DNA from: Symsagittifera roscoffensis
Taxonomy: Eukaryota > Xenacoelomorpha > Acoela > Convolutidae
Direction: 5' to 3'
Assembly: GCF_963678635.1 (NCBI RefSeq)
Contig: NC_087062.1
Span: 67,133,415 to 67,197,414, forward strand
DNA: 64,000 bases
Shown: positions 33,336 to 44,760 of the stretch, piece by piece
Layout of the letters: each line of letters begins with the position of its first letter
Numbering within the stretch: the stretch's first letter is position 1
Notes under the pieces: generated by a model
What the model was told of the DNA's origin: nothing
The model's database searches: none
The model's input: the letters and a program-made list of their open reading frames with translations, nothing else
Position numbers and translations under genes: made by a program

Positions 33336-34914
33336 CTGGTATTACAAAAAAAAAGTTTTAAAAAACAAAACATTAACAAACGTAGACGATAATAAAACAA
33401 AAATATAAATTTTGCCATATAGTGAACATTAAGTTGACTGATCTCTTGCATTGCAATTTTTTCGTTTTTTTCTAGAGCGACTGTTAAAAATGAAACTGAT
33501 TTCTTAGGGCGATTGAAGTTTTTACGAGGTTAAGAGAACTCTATCGGTTTGACGGGTTTCATAATGAAGTTGCTATAAAAATATATAACAGCTGTTACTT
33601 AACCTGCAATGTAAGAGTGCATAATAAAATATTGATGCTAAGTCCATTAGTATACAAGTAACCGCTAGATCGCTTACTAGAGTATAAGAGTATATTCTAT
33701 TACCAACAAAGAGCGTGGAAAGCAAGTCAATTGCGCATGGTTGAAAAATTGTTATAAAAAATATAGAGGCAAAAAAGACAAAGTAGCACACTGTTTTCCT
33801 GCATTGGCTCTATAGTAAGCATTTGATAGTTCAATGAATGTTTCTATACAGCTCAGAGTTTCAGTATTAGAAGGGTGCACCTCAAATTAGTCTCTTTTCA
33901 AGGTTTTAAGACAGCAAACGAATAAAGATGAGTGATCAAAAATTGTGTAGCCCTTTGCTGTTTTGAAACTTTCAATCTTCTAATTTATCGAATCCGTTTG
34001 AAGCTACAATTTGCAGTTCGAAACCCTCGTTAACCATTCATCGCTAACAGCAGCAAACTCAATTAAGGTCTAGTATGATATTAAGCAATTTCTTTTTTTC
34101 TGACTTAGGTTTTTGAAAGCAAAAAATCCCTATGATGTTTTGGAAAACAGCAAACTTGGCAATTTTATCTTTTGACAATATTTTTACTCTCTTGTTTCCA
34201 ACTGTTAAAGCAAAAAAATGATCGTTTCACTTGAAACTCAGCCTATTTAATTATCAAAAAAAACATGCAAAATCGAGCTCGACGTTTTACTGAGTATGAT
34301 CCATTCAGGTTTTTCAAATCAGAATTACCTGGTCATAATCATTTTGATATCAGCAAGGGATTTGGCAAAATTTTTTCATCTTGGTTTCCTAATGGTGATA
34401 ATAACAGTTTTTTATTGCAAAAAACTGTTTTCCTGTTTCAATCCGGTAAAAAATTACTATACACTAAAAAACACCATTTTTATCTGATGCTCTCGAAACC
34501 TACTCTATAAAATAAAGCTAAAGTTTCTTAAGGAATGGGAAGTTTTTCAAAGTTAACTGAAAAAAAAAACACTTTGATTGAAAAAACAGCTCGTTATTTT
34601 TCTAGTTTCAAAACAAAGATAAGTATTAACACAAGACTGAAAATGTGGAAAAGTGTTAGAAAACCGATATAAGTTTATCCCATATGAACGTATCATCTAT
34701 TGAGAATACGAATTTTAACGTATGATTCGCGTTTGTCCGTAGCCGTTTTAATTTCAAACCCAATTATTTTGAAATCAATTAGTTTTGATATATACGTTCA
34801 TTTGAGTCAAACCCAATTAATTTTGATATATATGTTGATTTGAGTCTATGCAATGATTCTCATACTATTCACAGCAAAACACAGAAAATTGCCGATTTTT
34901 TTTTGAAATTTGAA
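33336..34914. other. No firm gene; one hydrophobic minus-strand ORF
   Basis: A 72-codon minus-strand ORF at 33,791-33,573 is strongly hydrophobic and could encode two membrane segments. It has no recognised motif and no clear splice sites. A plus-strand 81-codon frame at 34,265-34,510 is also unsupported. The rest shows nothing. Confidence 0.3.
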
Positions 34915-35406
34915 ACAGTTTCAGCTTTTAATAGAGGATCATATTAAAAATAAAAAAATGAAATGAAAAAATTTTTCTAAAATTTGAAAAATTTTTCTGT
35001 GATAATCATCACACCACGCGCCATTTAAAGTACAGAAGAAAAAACTAAAAATTTCGCTCCATGTAAAAAACCAATTATGTCAAATAGGCTTCTTTCAACC
35101 AATTTAAAACTAATGATTTCTAAGACGGAATAAATCTCCGCTTACGCGATAATGGCGCGAAATATATCGAGCGTTAATAGTCCCTAATTGGCCAAAATGA
35201 CAATCTTTAAACCCACATAACTTTACAAAAACTGATCACAGGTGAAATATTATTTCAAATTTAAGCTCAGGGCAACAAATCTTTTGAATGATATAAAAAA
35301 TTCCGTCAAAAAATGTTAGTTAAAAAGTCAGAGTTTGTCTGAAGAAAAAAAACCCACCCGAGCATAAATATTCCGTTACTATCGTATCGAAAGTCGGAAC
35401 AATAAC
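34915..35406 (-). repeat. R1 arm a (inverted)
   Basis: The reverse-oriented member of the R1 family. It reads CCTCCGCTTACGCG-like (here CTCCGCTTACGCG), GCGCGAAATATATCGAGCGTTAAT, ATAACTTTAC, AAACCCACCCGAGCA, ATTCCGTTACTATCG and GTCGGAACAATAAC. Its outer terminal hairpin (CAGGGC-TTC-GCCCTG in other copies) is not recognisable, so it is truncated or diverged at that end. Its inner end faces arm b across only 15 bp. Confidence 0.8.
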
Positions 35407-35421
35407 AAAGCATCAACCTAC

Positions 35422-35664
35422 GTTATTGTTCTGACTTCCGATACGAAAGTAACTGAATAATTGTGCTCGGGGTTGGTTTTTTTTCTTCAGACAAATTCCG
35501 ACTTTTTATCTAACCTTTTTTGATGGATTTTTTTATTATATTTGGAAAAGTATTATTGTCTTGGGCCTACAATTGAAAAAATATTTCATCTATAATTATT
35601 TTTCGTAATATTACGAGGGTTTAAAGATTGCGATTTTGGTTAATTTAGGACAATTAACGCGCGA
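35422..35664 (+). repeat. R1 arm b, 5' part
   Basis: Begins GTTATTGTTCTGAC, then CGATACGAAAGTAAC, GTGCTCGGGG and TTTTCTTCAGAC. It breaks off after GGACAATTAACGCGCGA (35,648-35,664), where foreign sequence starts. The rest of the arm resumes at about 38,882 with the same 17 bases, so the arm is interrupted by the block 35,665-38,881. Confidence 0.8.
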
Positions 35665-35874
35665 GTTTGAGCACAGCTGTTAACTATGTCAGTTTAAGTT
35701 TACGGCTTTTATTTTAACTCGATTACTATATCGGACCAAATGAGCTTTTACAATCGTAGCTGTTTTAGCTGAGAACAAATTTCTATCGAATGAAAAATTT
35801 GAGAAATTACTATTTAGTGATATCATAAAATAATGAATACATAAAACCGTGATTCGCGCAGTAATGACGGATTT

Positions 35875-36687
35875 ATTAAGCACACCTTACCATTTTTTTG
35901 GGTCAATCATTGTTTATTTTCGACGTAAAAGCTACGATGGCATTTACATTGTGAATGAACATATTATCGAGGACCTTTTTTGTAGCCAAGAAGACGAAAA
36001 TCCTCATGAAAATTACCCGGTTGGAAATAATCACGTGAACGAAAGACATAACAAGCCTGATATGTACAAGAATAAATTGACTCAGGGAGGAATATCTAGT
36101 CTGACAACAACAGAACATAAGTCGGTTGTTGCAGCAGGCAATATCGTACGCCCGAGTAATTCCCCACAATGGAGGCACTCAGTGGCACCGACAAAGAACA
36201 ATTCCACAGACTTGAAAAGCGACGCTGAAACGTCGATTGGCGATCGATTAGAAATACACCAGCAGAATTACCACGTAAGATCGAGGAGTTCTTACGAACC
36301 GCCTCTGCAATCAGCGTCGAAGTATTCGTTCACTGATAAAAAGCAAAGACAGGCTATTGAAAAAGTGGAAGAAAATCACAGTTCATTTTCAAGTGAAGAT
36401 GAATATGACGATGAATTCATGGCTCCGGCCTATAATGTTTAACCGAGGCGCCACAGTTTGGGCTACTCACAAGAGATTGTCCAGAAAAGAGCAGGATCTT
36501 CCGATGTTCTACCCACATGTAGAGTCTTTGATTCAAAATCGCCGCATCAAATTTCAGTGCCAGAAGATTATCTTAAGCGAAGATCAGTTATTGTAAAAAG
36601 TGACTCGCCTTCAAGTTTATTCCAGCAATCGCAAACAAAGCGAAATCTACAAAAAAAATTGAAGTTACGAAACGTTTACCCAGTTTG
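35875..36687 (+). pseudogene. Captured coding segment, copy 1
   Basis: A reading frame open from at least 35,849 to a TAA at 36,440 (197 codons from ATG 35,849). The same frame continues after that single stop for about 80 more codons to 36,687. The product has a short hydrophobic stretch (FFGSIIVYF) followed by basic residues, then a polar tail rich in Ser, Asn, Asp and Glu with an acidic cluster (SSEDEYDDEF). That shape suggests a cytoplasmic tail of a membrane protein. No family is recognised. A run of A near 36,650 shifts the end relative to copy 3, so the C terminus is lost. The coding-like substitution pattern and balanced composition contrast with the AT-rich surroundings, which suggests it came from a host gene. 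Confidence 0.55.
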
Positions 36688-36732
36688 AAGACCAACAGTT
36701 TCAGCGACCAAACCAAAACTATTCAAAAACCT

Positions 36733-36943
36733 AAAAATTTCGGACAATTTGGGACAATTAATGCGCGATATATTTCGCGCTATTAACGCGTAAGCGGATT
36801 TTCAATCCGTCTTTGAAATCGTTCTAAATTGGTTGAAATAAGCCTGTTTGCCATAATTGATTTCTTACAAGGATCAAATCTATTCTTGTGTACTTAATAA
36901 GGCGTGTCGGCGAATGAATATCTAAAATTCAACTAAAACAGCT
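36733..36943 (+). repeat. R1 fragment between insert copies 1 and 2
   Basis: Contains GGGACAATTAATGCGCGATATATTTCGCGCTATTAACGCGTAAGCGG (in pieces: GGGACAATTAATGCGCGA, TATTTCGCGCTATTAACGCG) and GGCGTGTCGGCGAATGA, the middle of the R1 arm. Confidence 0.8.
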
Positions 36944-37756
36944 ATTAAGCACACCTTACCATTTTTTTGGGTCAATCATTGTTTATTTTCGACGTAAAAG
37001 CTACGATGGCATTTACATTGTGAATGAACATATTATCGAGGACCTTTTTTGTGGCCAAGAAGACGAAAATCCTCATGAAGATTACCCGGTTGGAAATAAT
37101 CACGTGAACGAAAGACATAACAAGCCTGATATGTACAAGAATAAATTGACTCAGGGAGGAATATCTAGTCTGACAACAACAGAACATAAGTCGATTGTTG
37201 CAGCAGGCGATATCGTACGCCCGAGTAATTCCCCACAATGGAGGCATTCAGTGGCACCGACCAAGAACAATTCCACAGACTTGAAAAGCGACGCTGAAAC
37301 GTCGATTGGCGATCGATTAGAAATACACCAGCAGAATTACCACGTAAGATCGAAAAGTGCTTACGAACCGCCTCTGCAATCAGCGTCGAAGTATTCGTTC
37401 ACTGATAAAAAGCAAAGACAGGCTATTGAAAAAGTGGAAGAAAATCACAGTTCAACTTCAAGTGAAGATGAATATGACGATGAATTCATGGCTCCGGCCT
37501 ATAATGTTTAACCGAGGCGCCACAGTTTGGGCTACTCACTAGAGATTGTCCAGAAAAGAGCAGGATCTTCCGATGTTCTACCCACATGTAGAGTCTTTGA
37601 TTCAAAATCGCCGCATCAAATTTCAGTGCCAGAAGATTATCTTAAGCGAAGATCAGTTATTGTAAAAAGTGACTCGATTTCAAGTTTATTCCAGCAATCG
37701 CAAACAAAGCAAAATCTACAAAAAAAATTGAAGTTACGGAACGTTTACCCAGTTTG
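36944..37756 (+). pseudogene. Captured coding segment, copy 2
   Basis: Nearly identical to copy 1 and with the same in-frame TAA after AYNV (37,511) and the same shifted end. These two copies are therefore each other's closest relatives. The frame from 37,020 gives 163 codons. Changes relative to copy 1 are single bases, including several that alter residues (for example RSRSS to RSKSA). Confidence 0.55.
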
Positions 37757-37804
37757 AAGACCAACAGTTTCAGCGACCAAACCAAAACTATTCAAAAACC
37801 TAAA

Positions 37805-38012
37805 AATTTCGGACAATTTGGGACAATTAATGCGCGATATATTTCGCGCTATTAACGCGTAAGCGGATTTTCAATCCGTCTTAGAAATTGTTCTAAATTG
37901 GTTGAAAGAAGCTTGTTTGCCATAATTGATTTCTTACAAGGATCAAATCTATTCTTGTGTACTTAATAAGGCGTGTCGGCGAATGATTATTTAAAATTCA
38001 ATTAAAACAGCT
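37805..38012 (+). repeat. R1 fragment between insert copies 2 and 3
   Basis: Same R1 middle piece as between copies 1 and 2, with a few base differences. Confidence 0.8.
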
Positions 38013-38871
38013 ATTAAGCACACCTTACCATTTTTTTGGGTCAATCATTGTTTATTTTCGACGTAAAAGCTACGATGGCATTTACATTGTGAATGAAAAT
38101 TTTTATCGAGGACCTTTTTTGTAGCCAAGAAGACGAAAATCCTCATGAAGATTACCCGGTTGGAAATAATCACGTGAACGAAAGACATAACAAGCCTGAT
38201 ATGTACAAGAATAAATTGACTCAGGGAGGAATATCTAGTCTGACAACAACAGAACATAAGTCGATTGTTGCAGCAGGCGATATCGTACGCCCGAGTAATT
38301 CCCCACAATGGAGGCATTCAGTGGCACCGACCAAGAACAATTCCACAGACATGAAAAGCGACGCTGAAACGTCGATTGGCGATCGATTAGAAATACACCA
38401 GCAGAATTACCACGAAAGATCGAGGAGTGCTTACGAACCGCCTCTGCAATCAGCGTCGAAGTATTCGTTCACTGATAAAAAGCAAAGACAGGCTATTGAA
38501 AAAGTGGAAGAAAATCACAGTTCATCTTCAAGTGAAGATGAATATGACGATGAATTCATGACTCGGGCCTCTAGTGTTTATCCGAGGCGCTACAGTTGGG
38601 CTACTCACTAGAGATTGTCCAGAAAAGCGCAGGATCTTCCGATGTTCTACCCACATGTAGAGTCTTTGATTCAAAACGGCCGCATGAAATTTCAGTGCCA
38701 GAAGATTATTTTAAACGAAGATCAGTTATTGTAAAAAGTGACTCGCCTTCAAGTTTATTCCAGCAATCGCAAACAAAGCGAAATCTAGAGAAAAGTCGAA
38801 GCTACGAAACCTTTACCCAATTTGAAGACCAAAAGTTTCAGCGACCAAACCAAAACTATTCAGAAAATTAA
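38013..38871 (+). pseudogene. Captured coding segment, copy 3 (least decayed end)
   Basis: In this copy the TAA of copies 1 and 2 is TAT, but one base is missing just after it (CAGTTGGG for CAGTTTGGG). The frame therefore shifts at about 38,597 and stops at 38,611. The downstream part is open to a stop at 38,869-38,871 and is longer than in the other copies, ending QRPNQNYSEN. A difference at 38,095-38,100 also disturbs the upstream frame. Each copy is thus broken at a different point, which shows that the segment was once a longer open frame. Confidence 0.55.
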
Positions 38872-38881
38872 AGATTTCGGA

Positions 38882-39210
38882 CAATTTGGGACAATTAACG
38901 CGCGATATATTTCGCGCTATTAACGCGTAAGCGGATATTTAATCCGTCTTAGAAATTGTTCTAAATTGGTTGAAAGAAGCTTGTTTGCCATAATTGGTTT
39001 CTTACAAGGATCAAAATCTATTCTTGTGTACTTAATAGGGCGTGTTGGCGGATGAATATGGCTTGTTGTAGAAAAAACTTCAATTTTTAGAAGAAAAAAA
39101 ATTCGTTTTTTATTATTACATTTAATATGGTAATGATATTTATGTTATTACTGCTCCACAAACCTTAAAGGGCAGTCGGAACGTTCAGGGCTTCGCCCTG
39201 ATACAAGCAG
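38882..39210 (+). repeat. R1 arm b, 3' part with terminal hairpin
   Basis: Runs from GGGACAATTAACGCGCGATA through CGCGTAAGCGG, GGCGTGTTGGCGGATGA, TTATTACTGCTCCA and GGCAGTCGGAACGTTC to the terminal hairpin CAGGGC-TTC-GCCCTG and ATACAAGCAG, the outer end of the arm. Confidence 0.85.
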
Positions 39211-39879
39211 TGTTGTTGTTTTTTTGAGCTTGCATAGAATATGAACAGCAAAAAAAAACTTTAAAAAGCATCTTGCGTCGCTTTTATCACAGAGTGATTG
39301 AAGAAAAGGCAACTGTTTGCTGTTTTTGTTTGCTGGTTTTTTATTTGGATCAGAATAATTCATGCCAAAAAGCATGCCAAAAATCAATCAATTTCATAAC
39401 CATTTCCGCTAGCATATTGTTTTTCTTTAAACTTTGTTTTATGTTCTGCGATTTTTACAAGAAGCAAAAAAGTTGTTCTAGTAATTTTTCTGTCACGATA
39501 CTCGTTGAGAAGAGAAACTCTTCATCCGTTTTCTAGATAATGCTCTAAATGAACTTCAACCGTTTTCTTGATAAACTAGGATTTCGATAGAGAAAATAGT
39601 GAATCATCCGGATGAAATAGCACCTGTTTGATATTCAAGTGCTATAAATCAGGTTTAAAGTAAATGCAAGGGGAACTTGGTGCCTCTTACTCGCGTCCAA
39701 AAATACCTGCTATTTCATCATTATTTTACACTTTCAAGATGATCTGACTTCGATTCTTGACCTATTGACAAAGACATCAATACATACTATTGCGACTGAT
39801 TACCAGACTATGACAACTAAATTCTTCTTTTTTGTGCGCATTTTTTTCCGTGAAAATAAAACCCTGTGCAGGCTATATA
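39211..39879. other. No supported gene
   Basis: Short frames occur on the plus strand (39,273-39,536), without a recognised motif or splice context. No repeat seen. Confidence 0.35.
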
Positions 39880-41300
39880 GTTTGTTTGCGGAATTAACCG
39901 TGGTAGGACTACTACAGTTTCGAAATCAGTCGCAGGCTTAACTCGAGTCGTTACAAAAACTAAGTTACATTTTTTATCATTACTTTCTGTGGAATTTTAA
40001 AAATGTGTGTTTTTAAAATTTTAACTATTTTAAGCAATAATGGTTTTTTGTTTTTAGCATTTTTAACTTGACGGCGGTAGATAACAAGAAATTAGAATCA
40101 CTTCCTTTGTGTATTCTTATGGGACCTCATGGTAAATCCTGCATTACTTTCACCCTTCGTGTTTAATTATAGGTCTTACTGAAGTGTGTTCAAACTGAAT
40201 TACAGTTTTGTTTTTCTTTTAATAGAGATTACCTGATTTTAAGCGGTCAAATTGGCGGTCATGACATGAGTGATTGTATTATGAACTTCTATGGCCTGCT
40301 TAGCCTCATATTTGCTTAGTAGTTTTCAACAGATTTTATAACCCGCTGGCCAGAAACATGGAAATATAAACACGGACCAAGTTGAAGTTATATGCATAGA
40401 GTTTCAGATTGCTTGTAGAGGTTAAGATTTTTTGAGGGCGTGTATATGAGTCAAAAGAAAGAAGCTGTTCCTTTCACTGGTTACTTGAAGCAAAAATCAT
40501 TTTCCTCTTTTTCATTGGTCGTTTTCATTCACATTCTGATGTTTTCAATTGATGATTGGAAACTCAACCAGGTAGTTTTAAAGGCCTCGAACGATCTCAG
40601 CAAAAAATCATTTGTTATCCAACTCTAAACCAATACGGATATAGCCAAAAGCACCAATTTTGTTTACAATTTGTTTTATTTCCTTTCTAATCATCAAACC
40701 TGCTTATTGGCTCTATATTGAAATAAAATGCAAAAATTTCACGAAAATATATTTCTAACTTTCTAATTTTTTTTCTAACTTGTCCATACATGTCTTACAA
40801 CGTTTGTTTGATGAACTCACATTTGAAATAACTGTTTCAATTAGCAGATGAGGTATTTTCCGCTGACAATGTTTTGCCAATCATGCTATAAAATCTTTCT
40901 TTTTAAAAAAAAATACTCTATATTTCTGTGCTGTTGAAGCGGGCTCAAATTAACTTCTCGTAGCTTAATTGCAAGCAGTTTCTAGCGTATACTTTCCGGA
41001 GTCTTCAGAACCGATTAATGGCTGTCGCGTTTAATGACTGTCGTAAACTTTCTCGCAATCAATTTATTCTTATCAATTTAGTTTTATCAAATTCAAGATT
41101 AAGTTGGGACGCTGCAATCTGAAGTGTGCACTTGATAGATTGAATAGCTCCAATTTTTGTAAAAACTCAGATTCGCTTATTGAAACCTTACCTTGCGGAG
41201 ACTTGTTCCATAGAAAGCAATTATGGTCGGAATGAGGGTAGTGTCTCAACTAGTATAAAGCTTGACAAGTGGTTCTCGTATCGACTAGCAAAAAAATGAA
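39880..41300 (+). repeat. R3 repeat, copy 3
   Basis: Ordered words match copies 1 and 2: GGACTACTACAGTTT (39,906), TACCTGATTTTAAGCGGT (40,230), GGCCAGAAACATGGA and TAAACACGGACCAA (40,350-40,385). Further on, TTGATAGATTGAA and AGAAAGCAATTATGGTCGGAA (41,130-41,235) match 27,145-27,240. It is longer than the others and may hold additional insertions. The 62-codon frame at 40,440-40,628 is not supported as a gene. Confidence 0.5.
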
Positions 41301-42027
41301 ATACAAATTTCAAACTTTGTGGTAATTTAAATCATGATTCACAAAAAATATATACAAAAAACACTGTTTTTTTCACGCATTTCACAACCTGCGCCGCACT
41401 CATTGTTCGGTTTAAGCCATTTTAGTTTGGGGTTGACTGATCACAATTTGTGTATCAAGGAACTTCATTTGCTTATTGATAGCTTAATTTCTCACATTTT
41501 TATTCAGAAATGAAAGTTCCAATTTGAACAAATTACTAATTTTGTTTTGTTTTGTAAAAAAGCTAACAAAATTATGCTAGTCGATACAATTTTGCGTTTT
41601 TAAACTTTTATGCTAGTCCAGCTTTATTTTGTCACTTGGTCACTGGAGTGAGGTTCGGAAATAGTCTCGAAATGCTTCAACCTCAAGAACTTGACGTCCA
41701 CGCCGCCCAAAGGGTGCTTCCTGACAACTATTTTAATTATATTATTTTTAATCCTACAAAAATTACAAAAACTAATATGCAGGGGCAGCACGCCTCAAAA
41801 AACAAGTTTTTTTTCTATAAAATTTTCCAAAAATGCCACTTGTGAAACTTTTCTGAAGAATGAGCCCGTAGCGCAGGTTTTTCGAACACGCGCGTAGCAT
41901 AAAGTTTTCGGTTTAACGCCCATACTTCACATAGCTTGTTTAAAAGTTCCGCGTAAATTTTTTATGAAACATGCCAATAAAACAAATTCCAGAAATGACT
42001 CAACGTTTTTTACTCAAATTTTTTCGG
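41301..42027. other. No recognisable feature
   Basis: AT-rich, no supported gene. Plus-strand frames at 41,636-41,897 overlap each other and carry no motif. Confidence 0.35.
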
Positions 42028-42035
42028 ACATATAT

Positions 42036-42102
<67 letters not shown>
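42028..42102. repeat. (TA)n microsatellite
   Basis: About 75 bp of alternating T and A, starting with a few CATA interruptions, uninterrupted for some 60 bp. It makes a spurious Ile-Tyr frame. Confidence 0.95.
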
Positions 42103-42103
<1 letters not shown>

Positions 42104-43489
42104 CAAAAAAACGGCTCTAATGACTACAAAAAACCTAGATGCAAAAAAACTAAAATGCCAAATTTTGGTTTCTTGATTTTTTCAGGCTTTAAAAAACTTA
42201 TTTTGTCACACTGAGCCTATGAAAACATGCTAGTCATATATATTTCAAAAATTTTGTTAAAACGATGAAAAGACTTGGAATAGAAATCTGTGTATAATCG
42301 AAATTTGAAATGTAAAAAATACTATTGGAAAGATCTTCTGCAAATGAAAACTATATGAACAAGTTTTTGAGTGACAGTAGAAAAAAAAATTATTGGCTAC
42401 TATAAAGTTGTCCAAATGTTTTTATATGTAATTTTTAAGCGCAAAGCAAATTGGGTACTTAAATCAAGAATTTCGTATTTTTCCGTTCCGTTGAATAATT
42501 GCTAACCAAAACGCTTAAAAATTGATTTGTTTTGTACTGCATAGTTTGTGTGCCGTGGGTAAAAAAGACAAAACTCTAAAATCAACATTCTTCCGAATTG
42601 CATCTTCGATATTTTTCAGCAAGTTGAAAAGTATTTTGATTTTCCTAATATTGACTGTGGGTGACGTCGTTAAACACGTTCTTTCCAACGCATTGTATAT
42701 GATCATATGCAGTCGATTAATACGTGGGTGACTCAATTTTTTCGTAACCGAAATCTTTGTCCTCAGTATTCCTTTACGAACACAATCAAAAAAGTTTTTT
42801 TGTGAAAAATGACAAAAAACACGTTTTTGGTTCGATGAAAAAAGCAAAAATTACTATTCACAGGCATTCCATGCAAGTTTATGTACTAATTCCATCAAAA
42901 ATATATACGTTGAAAGTTTTTTCCCTTACTGAAATTGTGTGCCATACAAAGTTAAAGCTTGGAAACATTCAAAAAGGGGATTGAATTTAGTTTACAATCA
43001 AAATAGTTCTCACGAAAAATTAGAGCAAAGTTTATTTTTGGTTTCAATAACATAGTTCACATGCTCCAAAAACTAGAAAAAGTTTTTATTTGAAATTACG
43101 ATTCTAAATTGGCAACTACCTGGCTTTTTCAAAATCGGAAAAGCTGTCGAATATCTTCAGGCTCTAGTAGTATGAATTTTGACATAAAAATTGAAATGAC
43201 TCTCTTCATTTATACGCACAAGCTGAGGTTATTGTCTAAAAAACCAAAATGGTAGATACAATCAGTGCTTCAATTAAAAAATTTCCGATGGTGGCAGCCG
43301 TGTAACTTTTCGACGATGAAGTGACAGATTTGAAATCAAAGACTTATTTGGAGATTTGAGTTCTCAGAAGTGTCAATAAGCGTTAAAAATTAAAATTTGG
43401 CGCGGTGAACGACATCGTACTCCAAATGGAAATTTGATATTTTTTTGCTGTTTTCTATGATAGCGATGGTATCATGGGAAACAGCAAGT
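42103..43489. other. No supported gene
   Basis: Two overlapping frames at 42,515-42,847 (minus) and 42,757-42,984 (plus) have no recognisable motif. Otherwise nothing is seen. Confidence 0.35.
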
Positions 43490-43499
43490 AAATGCCGCT

Positions 43500-43986
43500 T
43501 TGCTCTCGAGATGGGTTTTTTCTTCAGACAGTTTTCGACTTTTTAACTAGCCATTTTTGACGGAAATTTTTAATATCATTCGAAAGCTATTGTTGTCCTG
43601 GGCTCAAACGAAAAGCTATTTCTCCTGTGATCATTTTTCGTAAAGTTATGGGGTTTTAAAGATCGCCATTTTGGCCTATTTGGGACAATTAAGGCGCGAT
43701 ATGTTTCGCGCTGTTAACGCGTAGGCGAGATTTAATCCGTCTTAGAAACCTTTCCAAATTGGTTCCAGGAAGCTTATATGCCATAATTGATTTGTTAACG
43801 GGAACAAAATCTATCACTTTGTTTTTAATATGACGTGTGGAGGGATGTTTTCACAAAAATTCTCAATTTTTTTCAAAAAATTTTTTGAATTTATTTTGTT
43901 ATATTTCAATTTTTCATCTTTTTACTGCTCCAAAGACCTTAAAAGGCAGTCGGAAACATTCAGGGCTTCGCCCTCATACGAGAAGT
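43500..43986 (+). repeat. R1 arm c (solo)
   Basis: Recognised by TTTTTTCTTCAGACAG, GACTTTTTAACTAGCCATTT, TCGTAAAGTTATGG, GGGACAATTAAGGCGCGATA, CGCGCTGTTAACGCGTAGGCG, ACTGCTCCA and the terminal GGGC-TTC-GCCC. The first 60 or so bases of other arms are replaced, so the inner end is lost. No inverted partner is nearby. Confidence 0.85.
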
Positions 43987-44244
43987 CTTGTATGGTTTTA
44001 AACTCTAACGTTGAGGTTCAAAATATTAATGCATTATCGGAAATTTTTTATCCTGAACCCTTGCAAAGACCTGAATGTTTTTCCGACAGCTCTTGAATTT
44101 AAGAAAATTAATCATTTTGTTTCTAAAACGAAACAGTTTAATTAAAGACAAAAAAACAGCCCAAAAACAGATTTTGTTAAAACTTTTCACACAAGCGCTT
44201 TGTTATTACACAGTTCTATTCCTGGCATTTGGAAAAACAGCAAT

Positions 44245-44500
44245 GTAAGGACACAATTAGCTTCATCGCAAATAGCGCTAGTTCCACAGCTAACAACGTT
44301 TTTTTTCCAATAACCAATTTAATAGTGGAAGCAACGAAGGAAAAAACTATCAGAAACTCGAGCAAATTGTTGTCATTTGAGATTCTGCTCTGTAAAAATT
44401 GTGGTACAAGTTTACCCAAATACAGCAATGATCGACATTTTTTCCAGCTTAAGGTTTTAAAAAAGAATTCAAATACCCAAGCGTTTCAATGCAAATGATC
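44245..44500 (+). other. Possible exon with a CxxC motif, unrecognised
   Basis: An open frame to the TGA at 44,498 encodes about 80 residues containing LLCKNCGTSLPKY, a Cys pair of the kind found in zinc-binding proteins. An AG lies at 44,240 after GGAAAAAC, but no strong polypyrimidine tract precedes it. It sits just left of the retroelement at 44,542. It could be a terminal exon of a host gene or a chance frame. Confidence 0.25.
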
Positions 44501-44541
44501 TGTTCTGTTGGCCTGATCTGCACGGAGAAGATCTGTCATAG

Positions 44542-44760
44542 TGCTATAATTTAGTCATCTGTGTTGTTATTTAGTTCTTGTTAGTTTCTTTTGTCAATCA
44601 TTTCAGATCTTCTAATGCTAGATATCATTGACAGGTATTTGGTCTTCGGAGTGTCTGACACCTTCGGATGACCTCTGAAACAATATCTTTGTAATCCATG
44701 AAACAGTTAATTTGTTTTACAAAAGGATTTATTTCAAGTATTAAATAAGCACTTTCAACA
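44542..44760 (+). repeat. 5' LTR of the 4.1-kb element
   Basis: Starts TGCTATAATTTAG and ends CTTTCAACA. It shares GACAGGTATTTGG, CTTCGGAGTGTCTGACACC and ACAAAAGGATTT with 48,416-48,632. The last base is also the A of the gag ATG, so there is practically no leader. The bases right after it (TGGCGCAAC) may serve as primer binding site while also being codons. Confidence 0.85.

Larger units (their letters stand above)
35665..38881 (+). repeat. Triplicated insert within R1 arm b
   Basis: Three tandem copies with a period of 1,069 bp (ATTAAGCACACCTTACC at 35,875, 36,944 and 38,013). Each copy holds the same coding-like segment. The first two are followed by a piece of the R1 arm (36,734-36,943; 37,805-38,012) and the third by the true 3' part of arm b. 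The 17-base word GGACAATTAACGCGCGA (or a one-base variant) marks the left and right edges and each internal junction, so repeated exchange at this word probably built the array. A single-copy lead-in lies at 35,665-35,874. Confidence 0.85.

Noticed and set aside
33573-33791. Hydrophobic minus-strand ORF as another receptor exon
   Set aside because: No conserved receptor residue or splice site. AT-rich DNA often gives hydrophobic frames rich in Phe, Ile and Tyr.
35903-38317. Minus-strand ORFs of about 90 codons repeated three times
   Set aside because: Antisense shadows of the triplicated coding segment. Their repetition follows from the DNA duplication, and the plus-strand frame has the better coding composition.
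41964-42176. ORF with a long Ile-Tyr repeat
   Set aside because: It is only the translation of the (TA)n microsatellite.
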